64,000 nt of DNA, taken from NCBI GenBank assembly GCA_963727845.1, contig CAVSHI010000003.1:434001-498000 (forward strand), given 5' to 3'. A program made the position numbers and the translations under genes. Positions 32,104 through 40,168 of this stretch are shown piece by piece (the stretch's first letter is position 1; each line of letters starts with the position of its first letter). The notes beneath the pieces were generated by a model. The model was not told the DNA's origin, made no database searches, and worked only from the letters and a program-made list of their open reading frames with translations. Source of the DNA: JBEKTW01 sp963727845 (GTDB lineage Bacteria; Bacteroidota; Ignavibacteria; UBA10030; SZUA-254).

Positions 32104-33006
32104 TCAGTTCAATTTCTTGCTCGCTTCAAACAGGATTCTTTTTTCTTCTTCCGTCAGACTCTGGTATCCACGCTGACTGATTTTGTCGAGGATTTCATCA
32201 ATCTGTTGCTGGTTCACGTGATTCTCCTCGGCATGAACATCATCATACTTGGCATCGATGATGTTTTCTTTTTCATACGGCGAATATCTCCCCGCATATT
32301 CGGGAGTAGTGAACCGATGTCTTGTCCGGCTCCACAATTGCTTGCCCGGAAGCCGCTCCTGGTCGACCATCAAATAGACAAATCCCACCGCGGCGCCGCC
32401 GAGATGCGCGAAGTGCGCCACCCCGTCGGGGCTGCCCGTTACGCCCGCATAGACTTCCATCAGGATATAGAAGAGGACAAAATACCGAGCACGGATGGGA
32501 AGGAGAAAATAAATGAAAATCGGCCGGTCGGGGAACAGCATTCCGAACGCGAGCAGGACGCCGTAAATCGCACCAGAGGCGCCTACCGTCGGGCCTGCGG
32601 TCCCGAAGAGTGGACCGATGAACAGATTCGAGAGCCCGGCACCGATACCGCAGAGCATATAATAGCCGAGGAATTTTCGCGACCCCCACGTATTTTCGAG
32701 CTCCATTCCGAACATCCAGAGGGCGAACATATTCATGAATAGGTGCATGAAGCCGCCATGCATGAACATGTAGGTCACAAGCTGCCACACGTGAAACCCA
32801 TTGCCGAGCGGATAGAGGGCAAAAATGTAGCTCACGATGGGAGCGACGGGGAATCCTTCAATCCGGAAAACGCTGATGAAATCCGCAAGGAAGAAGATCG
32901 CGACGTTCGATATCAACAGGTATTTGATAACCGGCGGAAAAAACTTGAATCCGCCGAATAACGACGGGCGATAATAACTCGAATTTTGGTATCGGTAATA
33001 GGACAT
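32104..33006 (-). CDS. Rhomboid-family intramembrane serine protease
   Basis: 300 residues from the ATG at 33006; the frame stays open upstream across the pgk end but without family features. Six membrane helices. The conserved loop 'WQLVTYMFMHGGFMHL' (about 77-92), the catalytic Ser in 'GASGAIYG', and the catalytic His in 'HFAHLGGA' are all present. After about residue 220 a soluble tail of 80 residues follows, ending in an acidic and lysine-rich helix (EEEKRILFEASKK), a common cytosolic extension in this phylum. It is 34 bases behind pgk and touches ispG. Substrates unknown. Confidence 0.9.
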   Translation of the reverse strand: MSYYRYQNSSYYRPSLFGGFKFFPPVIKYLLISNVAIFFLADFISVFRIEGFPVAPIVSYIFALYPLGNGFHVWQLVTYMFMHGGFMHLFMNMFALWMFGMELENTWGSRKFLGYYMLCGIGAGLSNLFIGPLFGTAGPTVGASGAIYGVLLAFGMLFPDRPIFIYFLLPIRARYFVLFYILMEVYAGVTGSPDGVAHFAHLGGAAVGFVYLMVDQERLPGKQLWSRTRHRFTTPEYAGRYSPYEKENIIDAKYDDVHAEENHVNQQQIDEILDKISQRGYQSLTEEEKRILFEASKKLN

Positions 33007-33040
33007 ATAGAATATTAACGCCGATAACCGGGAAAACGTT

Positions 33041-34258
33041 TCATGAGCGACCGTTTGCCTGCGAACCAGAATCCTTGAGCGCAGCCACGCCGGGGAGAAT
33101 TTTCCCCTCAAGGAATTCCAGCGATGCCCCGCCTCCCGTCGAGACATGGGAAACGGAGCTTGCAAGGCCAGCTTTTGCAATAGCCGCCGCCGAGTCACCA
33201 CCGCCGACGATTGTCGTCGCACCCCGTCTCGTGATTTCGGCCAATGTCCGGGCGATGGCCATCGTTCCTTTCGCAAAGTTGTCCATTTCGAAAACGCCCA
33301 TCGGCCCGTTCCAAACAACGGTTTTCGCTTTCATGAGCTCTTCCCTGAACAACCGGATCGTTTCCTCACCGATATCGACGCCCGACCAGCCGGCAGGAAT
33401 CTGACGCACCGGGACGGTTTTGAATTGTGCGGTCGCCTCGATTTTTTCAGCGACCACGCAATCGACAGGCAGGATGAGTTTAATGGAACGTTTCGATGCA
33501 TCGGCGAGGATCTTCGTCGCCAGGTCAACCTTGTCTGATTCGAGCAGCGAATTGCCGATCTCGAGTCCCTGGGCTTTATAAAACGTGAACATCATTCCGC
33601 CGCCGATGAGGAGGACATCGACGATGTTCATGAGATTTTGGATGACATCGATCTTGCCGGAGATTTTTGCGCCGCCGAGGATCGCGATGTATGGGCGATC
33701 CGGCTTGCCGGTGGCCTTGCCAAGATAGTCGATCTCTTTCTTCATCAAATTGCCGGCGACGGCAGGCTGCAAAAAGTGCGTGACCCCTTCGGTCGAAGCG
33801 TGCGCACGGTGCGCGCTGCCAAAAGCGTCGTTGACATACACATCACCGAGAGAAGCCAGCGATTTCGAAAAGTTCTCGTCGTTCGCTTCCTCCTCCGGAT
33901 GGAAGCGGAGGTTTTCCAGCAGCAGACAATCACCATCTTTTAGTTTGTCGACTGCCGCTGTGGCCTCGGCGCCGATGCAATCAGGAGCGAACTGGACCGG
34001 TCTGCCGAGCAATTCCGACAATCGCTGCGCGACGGGCTGGAGTGTGAATTCAAGATTTCGTTTTCCCTTCGGGCGTCCAAGGTGACTCATGAGAATCGCT
34101 TTTCCGCCGTTCTGAACGATCCTTTTTATTGTAGGAAGAGATTCGACGATGCGGGTGTCGTCGGTGACTTTCCCGTTTTCCATCGGGACGTTAAAATCCA
34201 CGCGTACAAGCACGCGTTTGCCCTTGAGTTGAATATCGTCAATTGTAAGTTTGTTCAT
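33041..34258 (-). CDS. pgk: Phosphoglycerate kinase
   Basis: 405 residues, full length. 'VLVRVDFNVPMENG' (about 15-28), 'LMSHLGRPKGKRN', 'LLENLRFHPEEEAND' and 'FGSAHRAHAST' form the substrate side. 'ILGGAKISGKIDVIQNL' and the nucleotide part 'GPMGVFEM' with 'TIVGGGDSAAAI' form the other lobe. It makes ATP from 1,3-bisphosphoglycerate in glycolysis. It lies 74 bases behind gap, with a hairpin between them, and ahead of rhomboid on the same strand. Confidence 0.97.
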   Translation of the reverse strand: MNKLTIDDIQLKGKRVLVRVDFNVPMENGKVTDDTRIVESLPTIKRIVQNGGKAILMSHLGRPKGKRNLEFTLQPVAQRLSELLGRPVQFAPDCIGAEATAAVDKLKDGDCLLLENLRFHPEEEANDENFSKSLASLGDVYVNDAFGSAHRAHASTEGVTHFLQPAVAGNLMKKEIDYLGKATGKPDRPYIAILGGAKISGKIDVIQNLMNIVDVLLIGGGMMFTFYKAQGLEIGNSLLESDKVDLATKILADASKRSIKLILPVDCVVAEKIEATAQFKTVPVRQIPAGWSGVDIGEETIRLFREELMKAKTVVWNGPMGVFEMDNFAKGTMAIARTLAEITRRGATTIVGGGDSAAAIAKAGLASSVSHVSTGGGASLEFLEGKILPGVAALKDSGSQANGRS

Positions 34259-34282
34259 GGTTGATTTCCTTCAGAATGAAAA

Positions 34283-34312
34283 CGGCTAACGACGAGTGTC
34301 CATCGTTAGCCG
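34283..34312 (-). terminator. Perfect hairpin between gap and pgk
   Basis: CGGCTAACGA (34283-34292) and TCGTTAGCCG (34303-34312) form a perfect 10-bp stem with a 10-base loop. On the minus strand TTTTC follows. It may be a partial terminator or an mRNA-processing or stability element that sets the gap to pgk ratio; as a full terminator it is weak. Confidence 0.5.
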
Positions 34313-34332
34313 CGGTTGAACTTTGGTTTACA

Positions 34333-35343
34333 TTATTTCATCATTGCGATGATTTTCTTAACAAGGTCGATGACACGGCATGAATAACCCCATTCATTAT
34401 CGTACCAGCCGAACACCTTCACCGTGGCGCCCATAGCCATCGTAAGTTTCGAATCGATGATACAGGAATGTGGGTTGCCGACAATATCCTGCAGCACGAG
34501 TTCTTCCTCGCTGTACTCAAGAATGCCATTCAGCGTCGTGTCTGCGGCTTTCTTGTAAGCGGCATTTACTTCTTCTCTCGTCACTTCTCGTTCCAGCTCG
34601 GCCACGAAATCCGTGATTGAGCCATTGGGCGTCGGGACGCGCAGCGAATAACCGTCCAGTTTTCCGCTCAACTCCGGGATGACCTTTCCGACCGTCTTTG
34701 CCGCCCCGGTGGTTGTCGGGATAATATTGATGGCGGCCGCGCGGGCACGGCGCAGATCTTTGTGGGGAAGGTCGAGGATGCGCTGGTCGTTCGTGTACGA
34801 ATGAACCGTCGTCATCATACCTTTCTTCACTTTGAAATTGTCGTGCAGTACTTTCACCATCGGCGCGAGGCAATTCGTCGTGCATGAAGCATTGGAAATG
34901 ATGTTGTGCTTCACCGGGTCGTACATCTTGTCGTTCACACCCAGGACAAGCGTGGCATCCGCCTTCTTAGCCGGAGCCGTGAGGATTACTTTCTTGGCGC
35001 CGTTTTTCAGGTGGTCGCTTGCCGCCTCGCCGTCTGTGAAGTGCTTCAATCCGGTCGACTCGATGACAATGTCGACGCCCAGATCCTTCCATTTCAGGTT
35101 GAGATGGTCTTTCTCGGTGAACACCTTCAAGGTTTTGCCGTTGACAACTATTGCATTATCTTTCACTTCGACTGTGCCTTCAAAGTTGCCGATGACGGAA
35201 TCGTGCTTGAGCAAGTGCGCGAGCGTCTTGGCGTCCGTAATATCGTTGACGGCAACGAATTCAAGGTCGGGCGATTTGATTCCTGCCCGAAGGACATTTC
35301 TGCCTATTCGTCCAAATCCGTTAATTCCTATTCGTACTGGCAT
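34333..35343 (-). CDS. gap: Glyceraldehyde-3-phosphate dehydrogenase, type I
   Basis: 336 residues. The N-terminal NAD motif is 'RIGINGFGRIGRNVLRAG' and the catalytic Cys lies in 'SNASCTTNCLAP' (about 150-161). 'PNGSITDFVAELER' and the C-terminal 'WYDNEWGYSCRVIDL' complete the fold. It oxidises glyceraldehyde-3-phosphate to 1,3-bisphosphoglycerate with NAD. It is first in the gap-pgk-rhomboid-ispG-gpx strand block. All key residues are present. Confidence 0.97.
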   Translation of the reverse strand: MPVRIGINGFGRIGRNVLRAGIKSPDLEFVAVNDITDAKTLAHLLKHDSVIGNFEGTVEVKDNAIVVNGKTLKVFTEKDHLNLKWKDLGVDIVIESTGLKHFTDGEAASDHLKNGAKKVILTAPAKKADATLVLGVNDKMYDPVKHNIISNASCTTNCLAPMVKVLHDNFKVKKGMMTTVHSYTNDQRILDLPHKDLRRARAAAINIIPTTTGAAKTVGKVIPELSGKLDGYSLRVPTPNGSITDFVAELEREVTREEVNAAYKKAADTTLNGILEYSEEELVLQDIVGNPHSCIIDSKLTMAMGATVKVFGWYDNEWGYSCRVIDLVKKIIAMMK

Positions 35344-35521
35344 GGTAATTCTCCAATGGCTGGTTAAGTGGATAAAATCTCAAGAAAAGAGAAAAAAGTC
35401 GTTTAATGATTCAATAAAATGTACCAAGAAATCAACAGAAAATCAACTATTTTGCCGACGCCGAAGGAGACGGAAGTATGTCACCATGAATTGGACAATT
35501 TGAGATAAGCCGTTTGCCATG

Positions 35522-36079
35522 TTAATCATATCTGATTTTAATGTTCTTAGGATTTTCTTCGTCGTAATGCCATTGCCACGGATTTTCATCAATGTATTTC
35601 CGGATTCTGTTCAGGTCGGCTTCATTGCGAATGATGTGCTCGTAATAATTGCGCTGCCAGCGAAAATCGTGGTATTTTTGTTCGCGGCATAATCGTGTCA
35701 CCGAGGATTTGTATTGACGAATGATCGATCCAATAGATTGGGGAACCATGTGTTGAAATTCGTTCCGTAGGGGTTCAACTTGTTGAACCCCTACCGTTTG
35801 ATGAATGATTATTATTCCATGTACGTGATTCGGCATCATCACACTCACATTCAATTCAACATTGGAAAAATGTTTCGGTATCTCCAACCAACATTGTGAC
35901 GCAATCTCTCCGGCCGGCGATAGCCGCACCTGCCCATCGACAATTTCCCCAAGAACACATTCATGATTCTGGGTACATATCGTTACGAAATATCCACCTG
36001 GCTGGGAATAATCGTATCCTTTCAACCGAATGGACCGGCGATGGTGAATGGATACGTTATTTTTCATTAGTCTCCACAT
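35522..36079 (-). CDS. REP-associated tyrosine transposase (RAYT/TnpA_REP)
   Basis: 185 residues from the ATG at 36079, with AGAGG nine bases ahead; an ATG four codons later has GGAG close by and is an alternative. 'RRSIRLKGYDYSQPGGYFVT' begins the Y1 (IS200-like) nuclease domain. 'VMMPNHVHGIIII' holds the His-x-His metal pair, and 'FRWQRNYYEHIIRNEADL' holds the catalytic Tyr segment. 'YIDENPWQWH' ends the domain. RAYTs are domesticated single-copy relatives of IS200 transposases thought to spread REP palindromes. A perfect palindrome lies inside the gene (35767-35794). It follows comF by 70 bases. Confidence 0.92.
   Translation of the reverse strand: MWRLMKNNVSIHHRRSIRLKGYDYSQPGGYFVTICTQNHECVLGEIVDGQVRLSPAGEIASQCWLEIPKHFSNVELNVSVMMPNHVHGIIIIHQTVGVQQVEPLRNEFQHMVPQSIGSIIRQYKSSVTRLCREQKYHDFRWQRNYYEHIIRNEADLNRIRKYIDENPWQWHYDEENPKNIKIRYD
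35767..35794. repeat. Perfect palindrome inside the RAYT gene
   Basis: GTAGGGGTTCAAC and its exact reverse complement, separated by TT, lie inside the transposase reading frame just after the His-x-His motif (encoding GVQQVEPLR). It has the look of a REP and sits where such proteins tolerate variable loops. Confidence 0.9.
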
Positions 36080-36149
36080 TTTTCGTTCCTCTGTCGTCTT
36101 GGTCTCTCCTGCGGCATTTCTTTCAACGCCCTGTATTTTCAGGCAACAT

Positions 36150-36860
36150 TTACTGCGCCAGCGCGACGGAAGCAGCGAGAACCCGCTTCGCTCCGTGGGC
36201 GGCGAGAACTCTCGCGCATGCCTCGATCGTCGCGCCAGTGGTAATGACATCATCCACGAGGATCAGCGTTTTCCCTTCGACCTCGGATTCGAACCCCCGA
36301 CGCACCTCAAATGCATCGTCAACGTTCTGTTGTCGTTCCTCAACACTCAGCTTCGTCTGGGATTGAGTGTATCTCTTCCGCTGAAGGAGCGAAGGATGAA
36401 CCCGCAGACGCGTTGTTTCCGCGATACCTTTGCAGATATGCTCGCTTTGGTTATAACCCCTTTCATGTTGTTTTGATCTGTGCAGGGGAACCGGAACAAG
36501 ATAATCAGCCGACGAAAAGGAGTCGTTTGATTGGATGCGTTTTCCTATCTCTTTCCCGAGGCGGACGCCAAGCGATTTCATTCCCTGGTATTTGAGTACG
36601 TGGATGGCAAGCTGCAGCGGGCCCTCCTTTTCAAAAACGAAACAGGAGAGTATGTCTTGAACGGCATTTTCGGCGAGGAACCGGGATTTCAGCTCCAACC
36701 AGACCTCATCGTTCCTATGAACCTCCCGAAAGGATGCCCAACATCTCGAGCAAACGATTGTTGTTCCTTCTTCAAGCCGTCGTTCGCACGCCGCGCAGAC
36801 GGGCGGATAGATGAACTCCAGTACCGGAACAGCGAAATATTTATAGAGTGTGTGAAGCAT
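36150..36860 (-). CDS. comF: ComF-family phosphoribosyltransferase-like protein
   Basis: 236 residues. The N-terminus has a four-Cys zinc ribbon ('CAACERR' near 18-24 and 'CSRCW' near 37-41). The C-terminal domain has the phosphoribosyl pyrophosphate loop in 'LILVDDVITTGATIEACARVL' (about 199-219), preceded by the ComF signature 'RGYNQSEHI' and 'QSQTKLSVEERQQNV'. ComF is linked to uptake of transforming DNA, and its exact activity is not known. It is 45 bases behind uvrB on the same strand. Confidence 0.93.
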   Translation of the reverse strand: MLHTLYKYFAVPVLEFIYPPVCAACERRLEEGTTIVCSRCWASFREVHRNDEVWLELKSRFLAENAVQDILSCFVFEKEGPLQLAIHVLKYQGMKSLGVRLGKEIGKRIQSNDSFSSADYLVPVPLHRSKQHERGYNQSEHICKGIAETTRLRVHPSLLQRKRYTQSQTKLSVEERQQNVDDAFEVRRGFESEVEGKTLILVDDVITTGATIEACARVLAAHGAKRVLAASVALAQ

Positions 36861-36905
36861 TAGCCTGGCAGCCTCCGAATGACCAGGAACCGTAGGGATT
36901 CAGGA

Positions 36906-38921
36906 TTATTTTTTCATTTTCTCAAGCCGGTCGATTTCATCGCGCAGCCTGGCGGCGCGCTCGAACTCAAGGTCGCGGGCTGCGCTGCGCATGGCGGTTT
37001 TTAGCTCCTCGATCATGTCGTTTCGCTGTTCGTCAGTCAGGTGACGCAGGATATTTTCCTCTATCTTCGGCGCGGCCGCCCGTTCGCGTCGAGCGTCATA
37101 TGATGCCTTCATGTCGGCAACCGCGGTGCTCGCAAGCACTTCTTCCGTCGTTTTATAAATTGTCTTCGGCGTAATGCCGTGGTCGGTGTTGAATTCGATT
37201 TGCTTCAATCTCCGCCGCCGCGTTTCGCTCAACATTCTTTCCATTGACCCCGTGACGGTATCGGCATATAAGACGACTTTCCCGTTGAGGTTCCTTGCCG
37301 TCCGCCCGGCGGTTTGGATCAGAGAGCGTTCCGAGCGCAGGAAGCCTTCCTTATCGGCATCGAGAATTGCGACGAGGGACACCTCGGGCAAGTCCAGGCC
37401 CTCACGCAGGAGATTCACGCCGACAAGCACATCGAAATCACCGAGGCGCAGGTCGCGCAGAATTTCCACACGCTCGAGGGCGTCAATCTCGGAATGAATA
37501 TACCGCACCTTGATATTGATGTCGCTAAGATATTTCGACAGGTCTTCGGCCATACGCTTGGTCAGGGTCGTGACAAGGCACCGCTCGTGGAGTTTGGCGC
37601 GTGAACGGATTTCTGCTATCAAATCGTCGATCTGATTTTTCACCGGACGCACCTCGACCGGGGGGTCCACTAAACCGGTCGGACGGATGACCTGTTCCAC
37701 CACGACACCTTTGCATTTCTCCAGCTCGTACGGTCCGGGCGTCGCACTGACAAAAATGACCTGGTTGACCGTGGCTTCCCATTCTTCAAACGTCAGCGGA
37801 CGGTTGTCGAGGGCCGACGGCAGCCGGAATCCATGTTCGACAAGCGTCGTTTTACGCGACCGATCTCCATGCCACATGCCTCCTACCTGGGGAACGGTCA
37901 CGTGGGATTCATCGATCACAAGAAGAAAATCTTTCGGGAGGTAATCGAACAAACAGTACGGCCGGGAGCCAGGCTGCCGGCCCGCGATATGGCGGGAGTA
38001 ATTCTCGATGCCGCTGCAGTATCCTATTTCCCGCATCATTTCCATATCGAAGCGCGTTCTCTGCTCGAGTCGCTGTGCTTCGAGGAGTTTCCCCTGACGG
38101 CGAAACTCAGACAGGCGTTCCCTCAATTCCTCCTCGATGCCTGTCAGCGCGCGCTCCAATGTCGGTCGTGAAGTGACAAAATGTTTCGCCGGGTAAATTA
38201 TTTCGGAGTCCGCCTCCTCCCGGACGTCGCCGGTCATGCGGTGGATATATGAAATCTTCTCGATCTCATCACCGAAGAACTGAATGCGGAGCGCCTCTTC
38301 ATTCTCACCGGCGGGAATGATCTCGACGATGTCGCCGCGCACGCGGAATGTTCCCCGTGTAAACTCAAAATCGTTGCGAAGGTAATGAATGTCGAGCAAC
38401 TTGCGGAGGAGTTGGTTGCGCTCGATTATTTGACCTTTTCGAACCGGTACCATTTGCTCCAACCATTCTTCAGGCGCTCCGATGCCGTAGATACAGCTTA
38501 CTGAAGCGATAACGATCACGTTCTTCTGCTCTCCGAGCAGCGCGCTTGTCGCACGCAGCCGGAGCCGGTCGATCTCGTCATTGATCGAGGAGTCCTTTGC
38601 AATGTAGGTATCGGTGTGGGGAATATACGCTTCGGGCTGGTAGTAGTCGTAGTAGCTGATGAAGAACTCGACCCGGTCGTGCGGGAAGAACTGCCTGAAC
38701 TCGCCGTACAATTGCGCCGCGAGCGTCTTGTTGTGCGACATGATCAGCACCGGCTTATCCAGCGCGGCGATGACGTTTGAAATGGTGAAAGTCTTTCCGC
38801 TCCCCGTGACCCCGAGAAGCGTTTGGTATTTGTCACCCCGCCGAACGCCTTCAGTGAGTTGGCGGATTGCTTCGGGCTGGTCGCCGCTTGGCGTTAAATC
38901 TGTAGTCAGTTTGAATGGCAC
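36906..38921 (-). CDS. uvrB: UvrB, excision nuclease subunit B
   Basis: 671 residues, full length. Helicase motifs: Walker A 'LLGVTGSGKTFTISNV' (about 36-51), the beta-hairpin 'YYDYYQPEAYIP' (about 92-103), 'VIDESHVTVPQ' and 'QTAGRTARN'. The C-terminal UvrC/UvrA-contact helix pair is 'EELKTAMRSAARDLEFERAA'. It verifies DNA damage with UvrA and loads UvrC. Followed by comF, it forms a small DNA-metabolism unit. Confidence 0.97.
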   Translation of the reverse strand: MPFKLTTDLTPSGDQPEAIRQLTEGVRRGDKYQTLLGVTGSGKTFTISNVIAALDKPVLIMSHNKTLAAQLYGEFRQFFPHDRVEFFISYYDYYQPEAYIPHTDTYIAKDSSINDEIDRLRLRATSALLGEQKNVIVIASVSCIYGIGAPEEWLEQMVPVRKGQIIERNQLLRKLLDIHYLRNDFEFTRGTFRVRGDIVEIIPAGENEEALRIQFFGDEIEKISYIHRMTGDVREEADSEIIYPAKHFVTSRPTLERALTGIEEELRERLSEFRRQGKLLEAQRLEQRTRFDMEMMREIGYCSGIENYSRHIAGRQPGSRPYCLFDYLPKDFLLVIDESHVTVPQVGGMWHGDRSRKTTLVEHGFRLPSALDNRPLTFEEWEATVNQVIFVSATPGPYELEKCKGVVVEQVIRPTGLVDPPVEVRPVKNQIDDLIAEIRSRAKLHERCLVTTLTKRMAEDLSKYLSDINIKVRYIHSEIDALERVEILRDLRLGDFDVLVGVNLLREGLDLPEVSLVAILDADKEGFLRSERSLIQTAGRTARNLNGKVVLYADTVTGSMERMLSETRRRRLKQIEFNTDHGITPKTIYKTTEEVLASTAVADMKASYDARRERAAAPKIEENILRHLTDEQRNDMIEELKTAMRSAARDLEFERAARLRDEIDRLEKMKK

Positions 38922-39011
38922 ACGCGCGGATTCTCTTTGATGGAACGCCTCTCATTGGACACGATCGTCAACCGTGTCATCGGGCGATGCAACAATCGCC
39001 GGTCAGCTCAC

Positions 39012-39395
39012 TTATCGAATCACCGGACCCATGAGCGACTTCATGCGCCGCAAAAGCTCATCCGGGGCGACGGGTTTGTTCATGTACTCATTGGCGCCAG
39101 CCAATTTGGCTTCAAATTTATCCGACTCGGCTCGCATTCCCGTCAATATGATGATGGGAACCTTCTTGTCGACCCCCCGGATCGCCCGCGTTAACTCGAA
39201 CCCATTCATATCTTTCATGATTACATCGATGATGATGAGATCGGGCATTCCCTTGCCGAGTTTTTCCAACGCGTCCTTGCCGGTCATCGCCGTATCGACA
39301 TCATACCCCGCGCCAGTGATCAGGCCTTTGATCGACATGATGAACATCGGGTCATCGTCGACCACAAAAATCTTTTTCTTCCATGAATCTGCCAT
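39012..39395 (-). CDS. Single-domain response regulator
   Basis: 127 residues containing only a receiver domain: acidic pair in 'FVVDDDPMF' (10-18), phospho-acceptor Asp in 'LIIIDVIMKDMNG' (about 53-65), Thr in 'IILTGM' and Lys in 'NKPVAP'. No output domain is present, so it must act through a partner, as CheY-like or phosphorelay proteins do. It is 67 bases behind a close paralogue at 39463 on the same strand. No kinase is nearby. Confidence 0.9.
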   Translation of the reverse strand: MADSWKKKIFVVDDDPMFIMSIKGLITGAGYDVDTAMTGKDALEKLGKGMPDLIIIDVIMKDMNGFELTRAIRGVDKKVPIIILTGMRAESDKFEAKLAGANEYMNKPVAPDELLRRMKSLMGPVIR

Positions 39396-39462
39396 ACATT
39401 CTATCCTTTCCTCTTGAAGAATGCGGGTGAAAGAGACACATCTGTCAGTACGCCGGGACGGG

Positions 39463-39852
39463 TCACCGGAACGGGCTCTTGAGATAGTGAGTAATTTTGC
39501 CGGCCAGCTCGTCGAACTCGATGGGTTTCGTGATCAACTCGTCGACACCGGCGGAGTGCGCCGACATAACGTCTGATTGAACCTTCAGTCCGGTCAACAT
39601 GATGATCGGGATTTTCAATTCGGGATAACGAGCTCGAATCTGGCGCGCGACTTCGAAACCGTTCATGTCCGGCATCATCGCATCGAGAATCACAAGGTCG
39701 AACTGTTCTTTCTGGATTTTCTCCAGGGCTTCGATCCCGCTGGTCGCGCTCTCGGCATCATATCCCGATATGATGATCCATCGTCTGATTTCGGTTACCA
39801 GAGTCAGGTTGTCATCTACGGCAAGGATTTTTTTTCGTTCAAAAGGCGCCAT
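39463..39852 (-). CDS. Single-domain response regulator, paralogue
   Basis: 129 residues: 'ILAVDDNLTLV' (9-19), phospho-acceptor Asp in 'LVILDAMMPDMNG' (about 54-66), 'IIMLTGLK', and 'TKPIEFDEL' with the conserved Lys. It is a bare receiver domain of normal length. The tandem pair with 39012-39395 probably arose by duplication. The two share the overall pattern but differ at several surface positions, so they may have separate partners. Confidence 0.9.
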   Translation of the reverse strand: MAPFERKKILAVDDNLTLVTEIRRWIIISGYDAESATSGIEALEKIQKEQFDLVILDAMMPDMNGFEVARQIRARYPELKIPIIMLTGLKVQSDVMSAHSAGVDELITKPIEFDELAGKITHYLKSPFR

Positions 39853-40168
39853 TTGAGCGTGCGTTTGTCTAGGTAAATTTCCGGAAAAATCGAATGAAAG
39901 TCAATAATTCACGGCCTACCATCTCATCGTGTAACACTGAGGGGCAGTGCTTTCCCGGCCATAATGCCCTAATCGACCATCTGCGGAGTTATCGTCAGAT
40001 GAATATCGCGTTGACAGACTTCCCAGCGCAATTTCATGAGACCGACAACCTTTGTCAATTGTGAATTGTTCTCGCTAAGAGGGCTCTGTTATTTACAATA
40101 TTCAATTGCCGATTTGAGACAGCTGAGCTGCAAGAGAACTGTTATTCAATCGAATGTCACCCGAATAC
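39853..40168. other. Gene-free spacer
   Basis: A 316-bp gap between the response regulator and the MFS gene. I find no gene, no strong hairpin and no repeat shared with other places in the window. Confidence 0.6.

Noticed and set aside
30970..32742. 590-codon open frame on the + strand
   Set aside because: It is antisense to ispG and rhomboid, both of which have full motif sets; the antisense product has no recognisable domain and a His/Asp/Arg-rich shadow composition.
32902..32911. A third GACGTTCGAT site without a frame break
   Set aside because: It lies inside the rhomboid gene but on the antisense strand, so it does not test slippage in the sense direction. It does weigh somewhat against a purely DNA-level error at every such site, since that gene stays in frame.
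33007..33318. Longer N-terminus for the rhomboid protease
   Set aside because: It would run back through the pgk gene and adds an Arg-rich stretch without family similarity; the ATG at 33006 fits the family start.
36276..36310. tRNA-like T-arm (GGGTTCGAATCC on the minus strand)
   Set aside because: It lies inside comF in a conserved reading frame, and no acceptor, D or anticodon arms can be built around it.
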